Shown: positions 15,186-23,356, numbered from the stretch's first letter. The stretch: DNA of 32,459 nt from Pseudomonadota bacterium (GCA_023438245.1 JAEXRD010000107.1:1-32459); one strand, 5' to 3'. Notes: generated from the letters alone by a model not told the origin. Program-made: numbers and translations.

Positions 15186-15540
15186 GGACAATGTCCCCCA
15201 TGTCGGCGATAGGCTTGAACAGTACACCCCGGAAACCGGGGATTCGCTGAATGGTGGACCGAGGCAGCAGCTCCTCCGGAGAGCCGGTGTGAATCAGAAA
15301 CCGCAGAGCCGGGTCCAGCGCCTGGGCTTTGAGCATGAACTCGACGCCGTTGAGGCCAGGGAGGCGCAAATCCACCAGGCACAAGTCCACCTTGCGCTGG
15401 GCCAGCAATGCCAGCCCCTCTTCCGCGTCCCCAACCGCATGAACGTCAAAGCGGTCCTCGTCTGACAGGTAGTCCGCAACGGAGCGGCGGAGCATGAGTT
15501 CGTCATCAACGATAAGGACGGAGATGCTACTGTTGTCCAT
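15160..15540 (-). CDS. Single-domain response regulator (receiver only)
   Basis: This 126-residue protein consists of one receiver domain without an output module: IVDDE (10-14), phosphoacceptor Asp57 in LVDLRLPG, Thr86 in IHTGSPE, and FKP near the end. It is closely similar to the receiver of the following HD-GYP protein; both share the stretch MLRR(S/T)xADYL after the acidic pair, suggesting tandem duplication. It begins nine bases after the large histidine kinase stop and overlaps the HD-GYP gene. It could be the primary acceptor of the kinase, a phosphate sink, or a relay by protein contact. Confidence 0.92.
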   Translation of the reverse strand: MDNSSISVLIVDDELMLRRSVADYLSDEDRFDVHAVGDAEEGLALLAQRKVDLCLVDLRLPGLNGVEFMLKAQALDPALRFLIHTGSPEELLPRSTIQRIPGFRGVLFKPIADMGDIVRAIDAALL

Positions 15541-15549
15541 ACTCAGGCA

Positions 15550-18500
15550 TTACTGCAACGGCAGTTCAATGGCAAATGTTGTGCCCACTCCAGGGTGCGA
15601 TTCCACCGATATCTTTCCCTTGTGCTTCTGGGTGATAATGAAATAGCCCACGGAAAGCCCCAGGCCGGTTCCCTCGCCCTGCGGCTTGGTGGTGAAGAAC
15701 GGCTCGAACACGCGCCGCCGCGTGGCCTCGTCCATGCCGGGGCCGTTGTCCTCGATTTCAACGCGCACGGCATCAGCCAGGATCTTGCTGTGCAGCCGCA
15801 GGGTGGGGGCATCGGACCGGTCGCCGCGTCCCGGCATGGCCTGGGCCGCGTTCTTGATGATGTTCAGCAGCACCTGCACAATCTCCGTCTCCGTGCATTC
15901 CAGCGCGCCTGTTCCCTGGTCGTAGTCCTTCTCGATGGCGATGTTCCGGAAGTCGTACCTCTTTTTCAGGTCGTAGTCGTTCGCCGCCAGGTTCAGGGCC
16001 GTATCGAGCATTTCATTCACATCGCAGGTGGCCCGAACCGACTGGCTGCTGCGGCTGAAGTCCAGCATCGTGCGGATGATCTTGGCCGCGCGGTCCCCGG
16101 CCTCCTGGATGCCACGCATGTACTCGTCTATGCCCCTGGCGCGCATGTACTCGCCCACGGTTTCCAGGTTCAACGCCAGCTCCTGGGCCACGACTTGGTT
16201 CTTGGGCAGGCTTGTCGAAAGCCTGCGCTCCATGTTCTGTACGGACTGCAGGATGATGCCCAGAGGATTGTTCAGTTCATGCGCCATGCCTGCGGCCAAC
16301 CCGCCGACACTCATCATTTTTTCCGTTTGCACCATCAGTTCCTGCATCTGCTTGCGTTCGGATATGTCGCGCAGGAAGCCGACCACGTATTCCTCCCGGA
16401 ACAGGTCCATGACGGTGAGCGTCACCTCTGCGGTGAAGACGGAGCCGTCACAGCGCAGGTGCTGCCACTCGAAGGTCTGGGTGTCGCCGCGTCTGGCGCG
16501 CTCGATCATCTCCAGAGCCAGGGCGACGGATTCGCGGCCGCCCGGTTGCACGGGGGGAGAGAACTCTCCGGGATTGTGCCCCATCATGCGCTCCATCGGG
16601 CAGTCGAACACGGCGAGGGTGCGCGGGTTGCAGTCCACGATGCTGTTGTCCTTGATCATGAAGATGGCGTCCGTGGAGGCGTGGAAGAGCACGCGATACT
16701 TCTCCTCGTTGTACCGCTGCTCGGTGATGTCGGTGATGATGGCGCCGATGAGGTTTTGGCCGGTTTCCTGCTTTATGCGAAACTTGCGTGTTTCCAGCAG
16801 GCGATGTTCGCCGTTGCGGTCGTGCCAGTCCTCGGTGAAGACCACGAACCCGTCGGACAAGGCCTTTTCGTCGGTCTCCAGCACTTGCGCGCCGACAGGC
16901 GCGGGGAACACCTCGCCGGGTGCCTTGCCAAGCCAATCCTCCCCCGGGAATATGTCCAGAAAGCGCTGGTTGAAGTATACTGGCCTGGACTCGGCATCCT
17001 TGATGACAACGTAGCCCGGCAGATTGTCCATGAAGGCACGGAAACGCGCCTCGCTTGCGCGCAGGGCCGCTTCTCCTCGCCTGCGCTCCGTGATGTCCCG
17101 GGTCATGCCCAAAACATAGGTCCTGCCCCCCTCATCGACACGGCTGGCCCTGACCTCGACCTCATGGAGGGAGCCATCCTTGGCCCGGTGCACGGTCTCT
17201 ATGGTCATGGGGCGCTCCGGGGCCATGGCCTCCCAAATGCTTCGGAACCCGCCCACCGGAACATTGGGGTCGACATCCCAGACCTTCATCCGCCGCAGCT
17301 CTGCCGAGGAATATCCCAGCATCTGCTCCATGGCCTCGTTCTCGTCCAGGATATTCCCGTCCAGGTCCGCCAGGACCACGGCGTCAACAGAGTTGTCGAC
17401 CAGGAGCCGGTAGCGGGCCTCGCTCTCGCGCAGGGCCATCTCCGCGCGCTTCAGGTCGGAGATGTCCACGATGATGCCGATGAGGCCGCCCGGGGTTCCG
17501 TCCGCCTGGCGGAAGCCGTTGACGGAGTAGAGGGTCTGGTGGACCATGCCGTCCGCGAAGGGGATGGCCCTCTCCCTGCGCACGCGCCCGACAGTGGCGA
17601 TGGTCTCCTCGTCCTCGGCCTGATACTCCTGGCGGTCCTTGTCCGGCAGATATTCCAGGTCGAGCACCCTCTTGCCGATGAAGTCCTCGCGCCGGATGCC
17701 GAACATCTCCTCATAGGCCTTGTTGCATCCCACGAAACGCGTATCGCCGCCCTTGTAGAACACCGCGTAGGGGATGGTGTCCATGAGCGCCTGCTGGAAG
17801 GCGAGCTGGTCGGCCAGGCGTTGCTCCAAAAGCTTGCGCTCCGTGATGTCCTCGATGGAGCCGTCAATGAACAGGGGGGCTCCATCGGCCCCCATCTGGA
17901 GGCTGGCGTTGATGATGGCCGGGAAGACCTCGCCGGTGGACCGGCGGAGTGTCAATTCCATGCGGACCCCTTGGGGGGTGGCCAGCAAGGCATCCAGCAG
18001 CCTCCTTCTCTCCCCGGGGTTCGGGTAGGCATCAAAGGTCAGGTCCAGGACGTTGGCAAGCATCACCTCCGGACTTGCAAAGGCATGCATGCGCGCCACG
18101 GCGGCATTGACTTCCACCAGCCCCCCCCGGAAGGTGGACCGGAAGATTCCGATGGGCGCATTGCTGAAGATCGCCCGGAATTTCTCCTCGCTCCGTGCGA
18201 GGGCCAGTTCATTCCTCTTGGACTCGGTGATGTCCATGAGGTAGCCGCTCCAGGTGCGCACACCGTCCGCTTGCCCGCTTGGCATGGAACAGGCTCGAAC
18301 CCACTTCTCTCCGCCGCCAACCAGCACCCGGAAATCCTCGTTGAACTCGCCGTCGCTTGCGATGGCTTCACGGCTTGCGGTGGCAATCCTGGCCGCATCT
18401 TCCGGGTGAACCTTGGCGGAAAAGCTCGCCGGGTCGGAGACCATCTCCTTCGCGCTGATGCCCAGCAGTCCTTGAACCTTCTCGCTGACGTAGGAAAAGC

Positions 18501-19590
18501 GGTTCTCCAGCGGGTTGTCCGGGTTGTTGGCCGCAATCTCGTACAAGACCACGGGCACCGTGGCGGTGATATTGTGCAAGCGCAGCAGGAGTTCCCGTGT
18601 CCTGACTTCCGCCGCCCGGGCTTCCGTGACATCCCGGACGAAGACGCAACTCTGGCGCATGCCGCCGGATTCATCCCGGGCTATGGGGAAACGGGTGATG
18701 TGCCAGCACCGCTCCGCCTCCCCCGGGCCGAACCGGATCTCCCTGTCCACGCGGCTGTCCATCTCTCCCTCGTCCACCCCGCGCAGCAGATGGCCGATCT
18801 CTCCGGGCAGCACGGACGTAATCAGCTGGGCCTGCGGGGATTCCTTCCTCTCCTGGCCCACGAGGGCATCGAAAGCGGCGCTGGTTGCCAGAAGCCTACC
18901 GCCGTCGTCGCAGATGGCTATGGCCGTTGGGGAATTGTTCAGGATGCCCTGCAACTGCAGCGCAAGGCTCGTTGCCGCCCCACCGAAGTAGCGGCTCAGG
19001 CGCTGTACAACGACAATGGCCGCCAGGGTCAACCCGGCCACAAGAAAGAGAATTTTTGCGAGGTTCGCCCACTGTTCCTGTCTTGAACTGTCGACGCGAA
19101 CGCCGACCCTGACGACCCCGACCACCTGATTGTCGTATCCACCCCGGTAAGGCGCTACGACCTCCTTCACCACCCGGCCTGCCCTTGTGCGTTCAACCAG
19201 CACCGGGACCGTGCTTTCAATGCTTTGCTTGATCTGGGCCAGGTCCCCGGTGGCGACCGTCTGGTCGTTGAACGCGGGATCGCTGTGAGCGAAAATCTCG
19301 CCGCTAGCCGACTCCACTGAGATATAGGCCAACTCCGGAGTCCGCGTGAGCATCTCCTGTACGAGCTGTCGTGTTTGGTATTTGCCGGAAAAGCTGACCC
19401 GGCTGATGGACTCGCTGAGAACGGCGGTGATCGCACCGCAAAGCCTGTTCTCCTCATCACTTTGGGTGCGGTGAAACAGGGAAACTGCTGCGCCGATGGC
19501 GAGAAGCACCAGGACAAGAACGACCGCGCCGAAGCTTAGGGAGAGCTTGCGTCCGAAACGCAGTTTGTCGGAATCGCTGATCTTGTTCAT
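15550..19590 (-). CDS. Membrane histidine kinase with seven PAS domains
   Basis: This 1346-residue sensor kinase has TM1 (~18-39), a periplasmic domain (~40-178, sCache-like by eye) and TM2 (~179-197). Seven consecutive cytoplasmic PAS domains lie near 212-328, 340-457, 472-586, 600-714, 727-836, 850-957 and 966-1079, most ending in a PAC motif such as DITERK or DISERK. The HisKA helix carries the phospho-accepting His1104 (GMAHELNNPLG). The ATPase domain shows NIIKNAAQAM, DNGPGM and FFTTKPQGEGTGLGLSVG. There is no receiver, so phosphate goes in trans, most likely to the two receiver proteins just downstream. The binding-protein gene stops nine bases upstream, pointing to a binding-protein-activated kinase of the LuxP-LuxQ or TorT-TorS style. 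The PAS ligands are unknown. Confidence 0.93.
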   Translation of the reverse strand: MNKISDSDKLRFGRKLSLSFGAVVLVLVLLAIGAAVSLFHRTQSDEENRLCGAITAVLSESISRVSFSGKYQTRQLVQEMLTRTPELAYISVESASGEIFAHSDPAFNDQTVATGDLAQIKQSIESTVPVLVERTRAGRVVKEVVAPYRGGYDNQVVGVVRVGVRVDSSRQEQWANLAKILFLVAGLTLAAIVVVQRLSRYFGGAATSLALQLQGILNNSPTAIAICDDGGRLLATSAAFDALVGQERKESPQAQLITSVLPGEIGHLLRGVDEGEMDSRVDREIRFGPGEAERCWHITRFPIARDESGGMRQSCVFVRDVTEARAAEVRTRELLLRLHNITATVPVVLYEIAANNPDNPLENRFSYVSEKVQGLLGISAKEMVSDPASFSAKVHPEDAARIATASREAIASDGEFNEDFRVLVGGGEKWVRACSMPSGQADGVRTWSGYLMDITESKRNELALARSEEKFRAIFSNAPIGIFRSTFRGGLVEVNAAVARMHAFASPEVMLANVLDLTFDAYPNPGERRRLLDALLATPQGVRMELTLRRSTGEVFPAIINASLQMGADGAPLFIDGSIEDITERKLLEQRLADQLAFQQALMDTIPYAVFYKGGDTRFVGCNKAYEEMFGIRREDFIGKRVLDLEYLPDKDRQEYQAEDEETIATVGRVRRERAIPFADGMVHQTLYSVNGFRQADGTPGGLIGIIVDISDLKRAEMALRESEARYRLLVDNSVDAVVLADLDGNILDENEAMEQMLGYSSAELRRMKVWDVDPNVPVGGFRSIWEAMAPERPMTIETVHRAKDGSLHEVEVRASRVDEGGRTYVLGMTRDITERRRGEAALRASEARFRAFMDNLPGYVVIKDAESRPVYFNQRFLDIFPGEDWLGKAPGEVFPAPVGAQVLETDEKALSDGFVVFTEDWHDRNGEHRLLETRKFRIKQETGQNLIGAIITDITEQRYNEEKYRVLFHASTDAIFMIKDNSIVDCNPRTLAVFDCPMERMMGHNPGEFSPPVQPGGRESVALALEMIERARRGDTQTFEWQHLRCDGSVFTAEVTLTVMDLFREEYVVGFLRDISERKQMQELMVQTEKMMSVGGLAAGMAHELNNPLGIILQSVQNMERRLSTSLPKNQVVAQELALNLETVGEYMRARGIDEYMRGIQEAGDRAAKIIRTMLDFSRSSQSVRATCDVNEMLDTALNLAANDYDLKKRYDFRNIAIEKDYDQGTGALECTETEIVQVLLNIIKNAAQAMPGRGDRSDAPTLRLHSKILADAVRVEIEDNGPGMDEATRRRVFEPFFTTKPQGEGTGLGLSVGYFIITQKHKGKISVESHPGVGTTFAIELPLQ

Positions 19591-19599
19591 GCAACAGCC

Positions 19600-20649
19600 C
19601 TAGGGTTCGACCACGCGAAGATCGTTCTTCCACTGCGGGGACTTGCTTGGCCACGGCTTGTTAAATGAACCGGGTATCGGCCCCTTCCAACCCGGATAGC
19701 GGGGCAGGGTTTCCCTGGTGATCGGGAACACCGGCACGAGGGCGTGGTGAGGAGGCTTCTGGCCAATGAGCAGCGCATAGGCCGCGCGCATGGCTTCGGC
19801 TCCGAGGGGGCCACAAAACTGGGCGGAGTCGATCACGGTGAGCCTGCCGGCCTTTATGTTCCCCACCGAGGCGGGGTCGCCGTCCACCGTAGCCACCTGA
19901 ATTTCCGTCCGCCCGGCTTCGGCCAGGCCGCGCACAACCTCAAGCCCGCCGCCATCATTCACGGTGAAGACCACATCCACATCGCCCGGCCGCGGGAAGT
20001 CGCGCAGGATTGAAGCAGCGGCCTTTTTTCCGCCCACAGGCTCCACGGCGGAGTAGCTCTTGAGCACCTTGTAGGCGCGCCCCTGCTGCGCCAACGCGTC
20101 CAGGAAGCCGTTCACGCGCTCGACCGTGGAAGATACGTGAGGATACTCCACCAGGATCAGGCGCATCTCGGGCTTGTGCCGAAAGCGCGCCGCCATGTAC
20201 TCGCCCCCGAGGTAGCCGGCCTGGTAGTTGTCCGACGTGCGGTACGCCGCGAGTTCACCGCGGCTTATGTACTGGTCGTATGCCACCACGGGGATGCCCG
20301 CCCTGTTGGCCGCGATCAACGGATCGACCAGGGCGGCGTTGTCCGTCGGCTGGACGATGATGATGTCCACCTTGGCGGCGATGAGCCCGTACATTTGCTG
20401 GATTTGGTTCTTGATTCCCTGCTCTCCGTCGCCTGCCACGCGAGCCTCGATCTGCACCCCTGGCCTGCCGGCAGCCTTTGCCGCCTTGTTGATCCGCTTG
20501 GCCTCGTCCTCAAGCCCCTCGCGCATGGCCACTTGGCCGGGGATGCTCATGGACCAGTAGAGGGCGCCGACCCTGTAGTCCGCGGCGGGAGCCGGTAGCG
20601 CCGCAAGCAGCAGCGAGACGAACAGCAGGCAGCATGACAGAACTCTCAT
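19600..20649 (-). CDS. Periplasmic substrate-binding protein, RbsB-like (Peripla_BP_4 type)
   Basis: This 349-residue protein has a signal peptide ending near ALPAPAA (residues ~1-23) and a type I periplasmic-binding fold. It shows the alternating Rossmann pattern of sugar-binding proteins: VGALYWSMSIPGQVAMREGL, IIIVQPTDNAALVDPLIAAN, GIPVVAYDQYI, DVVFTVNDGGGLEVVRGL and VATVDGDPASVGNI. No ABC permease or ATPase gene is nearby, and the next gene, nine bases downstream, is a membrane histidine kinase. A signalling rather than transport role is therefore inferred. The ligand is not predictable; family members bind sugars, autoinducer-2 and similar small molecules. ATG at 20649 has AGGAGGAG upstream. 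The 179-base gap before it contains small hairpins but no promoter I could identify. Confidence 0.88.
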   Translation of the reverse strand: MRVLSCCLLFVSLLLAALPAPAADYRVGALYWSMSIPGQVAMREGLEDEAKRINKAAKAAGRPGVQIEARVAGDGEQGIKNQIQQMYGLIAAKVDIIIVQPTDNAALVDPLIAANRAGIPVVAYDQYISRGELAAYRTSDNYQAGYLGGEYMAARFRHKPEMRLILVEYPHVSSTVERVNGFLDALAQQGRAYKVLKSYSAVEPVGGKKAAASILRDFPRPGDVDVVFTVNDGGGLEVVRGLAEAGRTEIQVATVDGDPASVGNIKAGRLTVIDSAQFCGPLGAEAMRAAYALLIGQKPPHHALVPVFPITRETLPRYPGWKGPIPGSFNKPWPSKSPQWKNDLRVVEP

Positions 20650-20828
20650 TGTCTCCTCCTAACTCACCAGCGAAACCATTGGAACACCACGCACGACATC
20701 GCCCTGTTCACACGGGAACGGCCGCCAGTTCCGGCTCTTTCCATAGTACCGGAGAGTTGCCCGGCAAGCCATCCCATGCGCCTCGCACTGCGCACAAGTC
20801 CAAGCTCTTTCCTGACTTCCGCATGCAA

Positions 20829-21728
20829 TCACTCGTCGAGGCTCACACGGTTGCGGCCGGCCCTCTTGCTTGCGTACAGCATCCTGTCGGCGCGCGCCAC
20901 GAGATCCCCAGCCGTTTCTCCAGCCCTGGAAACCGCGGCCCCGAACGATGCCGTGACGTGGATGCGATCCCCTTCGTGCTCCAGCCAGCTGTGCTCGATG
21001 AGCATGCGCAACCGTTCCGCGAGCCCCTGCAAGGCCGCCGCATTGGTGTTGGATACAAGCAGAAGGAATTCCTCTCCGCCCCATCGACAGGGGACATCAA
21101 GCGCTCTCAGGCCATTTTTCAGCGTCCCTGCGACCATGTTGAGAACAAGGTCTCCGGTGGCATGCCCCAGGGTGTCGTTCACTTTCTTGAAGTGGTCGAT
21201 GTCGGCCATGATGGCCCCGAACGGCACCTGATGCTCCGACCAGGATGTCTCCAGGCTCCGCATCACCATTTGGGCATAGCGCCTGTTCCCAATCCCGGTG
21301 AGCGGATCGGACAGCGTTTCCTGGCGCAGGGTCTCCAGTTCTTTCAGGACATGGGAGTTCTCGACGTTGTGCGAGAAGACCTCAATCGCACCGACGATCG
21401 CTCCGCCCTTGTCCCGCATCGGGGTTGCGCGCACAAGCACGGGAACGCGATGCCCGAACTTGTGGTGCATGTAGACTTCGGCCTCGCGTGTCTGGCCGTC
21501 ATGGATTGTTGCCGCGAGAGGGCAGCCCTTGCGGCAAAGCTCTTGGCCCAACTCGTCGACATGGCGGAGGATGTTGTCCGCACAGCGTTTGCCGACAACT
21601 TCCTGGGCGGCATAGCCGCTGAGGCGCTCCGCAGCCCTGTTCCAGTAGGTCACTCGACGATTCAAATCCACGAAGTAGACCCCCTCCCCGAGGAGATCCA
21701 GAACCTGTTGATAGACTTCTGTGTCCAT
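20829..21728 (-). CDS. PAS-GGDEF diguanylate cyclase
   Basis: This cytoplasmic protein (299 residues, no TM segments) makes c-di-GMP from two GTP. The N-terminal PAS domain (~1-125) carries a cysteine trio, Cys49, Cys65 and Cys69, in KRCADN and LCRKGCPL; this might hold a cofactor or sense redox. The GGDEF domain (~138-299) has the intact signature GGEEF (217-221), SDPLTGIGNRR and ADIDHFKKVND. The inhibitory I-site RALD (208-211) lies exactly five residues before GGEEF, so feedback inhibition by product is expected. It is the first gene of the minus-strand block that ends with an HD-GYP phosphodiesterase. The start ATG 21728 lacks a strong Shine-Dalgarno. Confidence 0.92.
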   Translation of the reverse strand: MDTEVYQQVLDLLGEGVYFVDLNRRVTYWNRAAERLSGYAAQEVVGKRCADNILRHVDELGQELCRKGCPLAATIHDGQTREAEVYMHHKFGHRVPVLVRATPMRDKGGAIVGAIEVFSHNVENSHVLKELETLRQETLSDPLTGIGNRRYAQMVMRSLETSWSEHQVPFGAIMADIDHFKKVNDTLGHATGDLVLNMVAGTLKNGLRALDVPCRWGGEEFLLLVSNTNAAALQGLAERLRMLIEHSWLEHEGDRIHVTASFGAAVSRAGETAGDLVARADRMLYASKRAGRNRVSLDE

Positions 21729-22105
21729 CTATATTGTCCGTATGGTTGCAGTCGGCTTGGGGGGGCGTATTGAATCATAGCCACAACGGTAGGCGGACTG
21801 CAAGGGATTCGTATGTTCTTCGAAGACAATTTCAGTCACTTGAAGCGGTCCACCTGCAATACTGCTGAGGGGAAGCACAAGGGCAACGGGTGGGTGCGCC
21901 TCCGCCCTCTGGCTATGCCTGCGGAGAAGGGATGAGGGCGCGGCGACTTTGGGCAGGGCGCCAGCCGTACTTGCCCCTTGTGCCGTTTTGTGCTTTGTTG
22001 GCTGCGTCGGTCGAGGACCGCCGCGGCTTTTTTGTCTGGAGATTCAGCGTCCTGCATAGGTTGACGGTTCGCATCTCCCCCCCCGTTTTGCATAGGAGCC
22101 CCCCC
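21729..22105. other. 377-base divergent intergenic region
   Basis: This is the non-coding stretch between the diguanylate cyclase (minus) and the NimA-like gene (plus). The cyclase-proximal third holds a predicted promoter and an inverted pair of 8-base sites. The middle (21840-21990) is GC-rich with a possible small stem, CTCCGC against GCGGAG, but no recognised riboswitch. The NimA-proximal end has pyrimidine runs and an AGGAG ribosome binding site at 22094-22098. No supportable gene was seen on either strand. Confidence 0.7.
21746..21803 (-). promoter_or_regulatory. Predicted diguanylate cyclase promoter flanked by inverted sites
   Basis: On the minus strand, TTGCAG (21803-21798) is followed after 18 bases by TATGAT (21779-21774), which matches the -10 consensus at 5/6. 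Two copies of an inverted 8-mer, TTGCAGTC (21746-21753) and GACTGCAA (21796-21803), lie 50 bases apart. One overlaps the -35 and one lies downstream of the predicted transcription start. This is a plausible layout for a regulator that loops DNA or blocks initiation. Confidence 0.4.
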
Positions 22106-22594
22106 GTGAAACATCCCATGCGGCGCTCTGGGCGCCAGATCGACGATTCCGAAGCCCTCGCCATGCTGCGCCAGTGCAACTGGGGCGTGCTCTCCACCGT
22201 TGGGGCGGACGGCCTGCCCTACGGCGTGCCGCTCAATTATTGCCTTGAGGAACGCCCGCACGAGACCGTGCTCATCTTCCACGCCGCGCCGGAGGGCCGC
22301 AAGATCGCCAACCTGCGCCACTGCGCCCAGGCCGCCTTCGTGGCCGTGGCCAGCGACGAGTTGGTTCCCGACAAATACACCACCTACTACGCCAGCGTCA
22401 TGGCCTCCGGCCCGGTGCGCATCGTGGAGGAGCCGGACGCCAAGCGCGCCGCCCTGTTCACGCTCGTGGCCGCCATCGCGCCCGTGCATCCCGACCTCGG
22501 CGCGGCGCACATCGAGAAGTGGCTCGACGGCTGCGTGGTGCTGGAGCTGGTGATTGAGGATTTGAGCGGGAAGAAAAGGCCGAGGAAGGAGTGA
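22106..22594 (+). CDS. NimA-like pyridoxamine 5'-phosphate oxidase-fold protein
   Basis: This 162-residue protein has the split-barrel flavin-binding fold of the NimA/Pyridox_ox_2 group: MRRSGRQIDDSEALAML, then WGVLSTVGADGLPYGVPLNY, FHAAPEGRKIANL, YYASVMASGPVRIVEEPDAK, and a conserved C-terminal SGKKRP. Such proteins bind FMN or similar cofactors. Some reduce nitro compounds; most have no known substrate. GTG at 22106 is preferred because AGGAG (22094-22098) lies seven bases upstream; ATG at 22118 is an alternative. The much longer open frame upstream lacks homology. It is transcribed with the methyltransferase seven bases downstream. Confidence 0.88.
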   Translation: MKHPMRRSGRQIDDSEALAMLRQCNWGVLSTVGADGLPYGVPLNYCLEERPHETVLIFHAAPEGRKIANLRHCAQAAFVAVASDELVPDKYTTYYASVMASGPVRIVEEPDAKRAALFTLVAAIAPVHPDLGAAHIEKWLDGCVVLELVIEDLSGKKRPRKE

Positions 22595-22601
22595 GTAAAC
22601 C

Positions 22602-23336
22602 ATGACCATCGCAACCCCCCAGGAACATTACGAGGCCCTGCTGAACGAGGTGTATCCCTGGATGATGGGCGAGTTCGACGCCCAGGCCGGGGCGCAGCGG
22701 GCGCTGTTTGAAAGATTGGGCCTGAACCCCAAGGGCGGCAGGCGCGCGCTGGACCTGGGCTGCGGCCCCGGCTACCAGTCCGTGGCCCTGGCCCGGCTGG
22801 GCTTCGAGGTCACCGGCGTGGACACCAGCGCCAGCATGCTGGAAGTGATGAGCCGCGAGACCCACAGCCTGCCCGTGCGCGGCGTGCTGGGCGACATGCT
22901 GCTGCTGCGCGACCTGGCCCCCGGACCCTGGGAGGTGGTTGTGTGCATGGGCGACACCCTGCCGCACCTGCAAAGCAAAAAGGACGTGCGCGAGCTCGTT
23001 AAGGCCGTGGCCAGCCAGCTGGAGCCGGGCGGCGCGTTCTTGATCGGCTACCGCAACATGTCCGCGCTGCCCACGGGCCTGGACCGCTTCATCCCCGTGA
23101 AGGCCGACCGGGAGCGCGTGTCGCTCTGCTTCATCGAGGAGGAGGGCCCGGACACCTACCTGGCGCACGACATCGTGCACACGCGCGAGGGCGAGCACTG
23201 GCGGCTGGCCAAGGGCTGCTACCGCAAGCTGCGCCTGGGCGCGGACTGGCTCTGCGCCGAACTTTCCGCCTGCGGCCTGGCGCTGCGGCACACCGAGACC
23301 GCGCGCGGCATGACCTTCCTGCTGGCCGGGAAATAG
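22602..23336 (+). CDS. Class I SAM-dependent methyltransferase
   Basis: This 244-residue protein has the Rossmann methyltransferase core: motif I ALDLGCGPGYQS (~49-60), the acidic residue of motif II in VTGVDTSASML, and WEVVVCMGDTLPHL for motif IV. The methyl acceptor cannot be deduced. It resembles small-molecule methyltransferases more than RNA or DNA enzymes, because no extra nucleic-acid-binding domain is present. ATG at 22602 has GAAGGAG about ten bases upstream. It probably forms a two-gene unit with the NimA-like gene and is followed immediately by a strong terminator. Confidence 0.88.
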   Translation: MTIATPQEHYEALLNEVYPWMMGEFDAQAGAQRALFERLGLNPKGGRRALDLGCGPGYQSVALARLGFEVTGVDTSASMLEVMSRETHSLPVRGVLGDMLLLRDLAPGPWEVVVCMGDTLPHLQSKKDVRELVKAVASQLEPGGAFLIGYRNMSALPTGLDRFIPVKADRERVSLCFIEEEGPDTYLAHDIVHTREGEHWRLAKGCYRKLRLGADWLCAELSACGLALRHTETARGMTFLLAGK

Positions 23337-23356
23337 CGCCCGCCGAACCAAGAAAG

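Noticed and set aside
15595..19086. 1163-codon open frame antisense to the large histidine kinase
   Set aside because: It mirrors the kinase codons in high-GC DNA, has no recognisable domain, and its composition (His/Gly/Leu/Val rich) is that of an antisense shadow.
18885..19112. Small plus-strand open frame opposite the kinase N-terminal region
   Set aside because: It is Arg/Pro/Ser-rich, lacks a ribosome binding site and lies wholly within the kinase gene.
20650..20828. Possible sigma54 promoter before the periplasmic binding protein (TGGGATGGCTTGCC region)
   Set aside because: The GG and GC elements are 8 rather than 10 bases apart, and no other promoter in the gap met the -24/-12 pattern.
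21875..21930. Stretch resembling the GCACAGGGCAAACC part of a GEMM (c-di-GMP-I) riboswitch upstream of the NimA-like gene
   Set aside because: Only the first few bases agree. The conserved GACGCAAAGCC strand, the second stem and the tetraloop-receptor parts are missing, and the downstream gene is not a typical c-di-GMP target.
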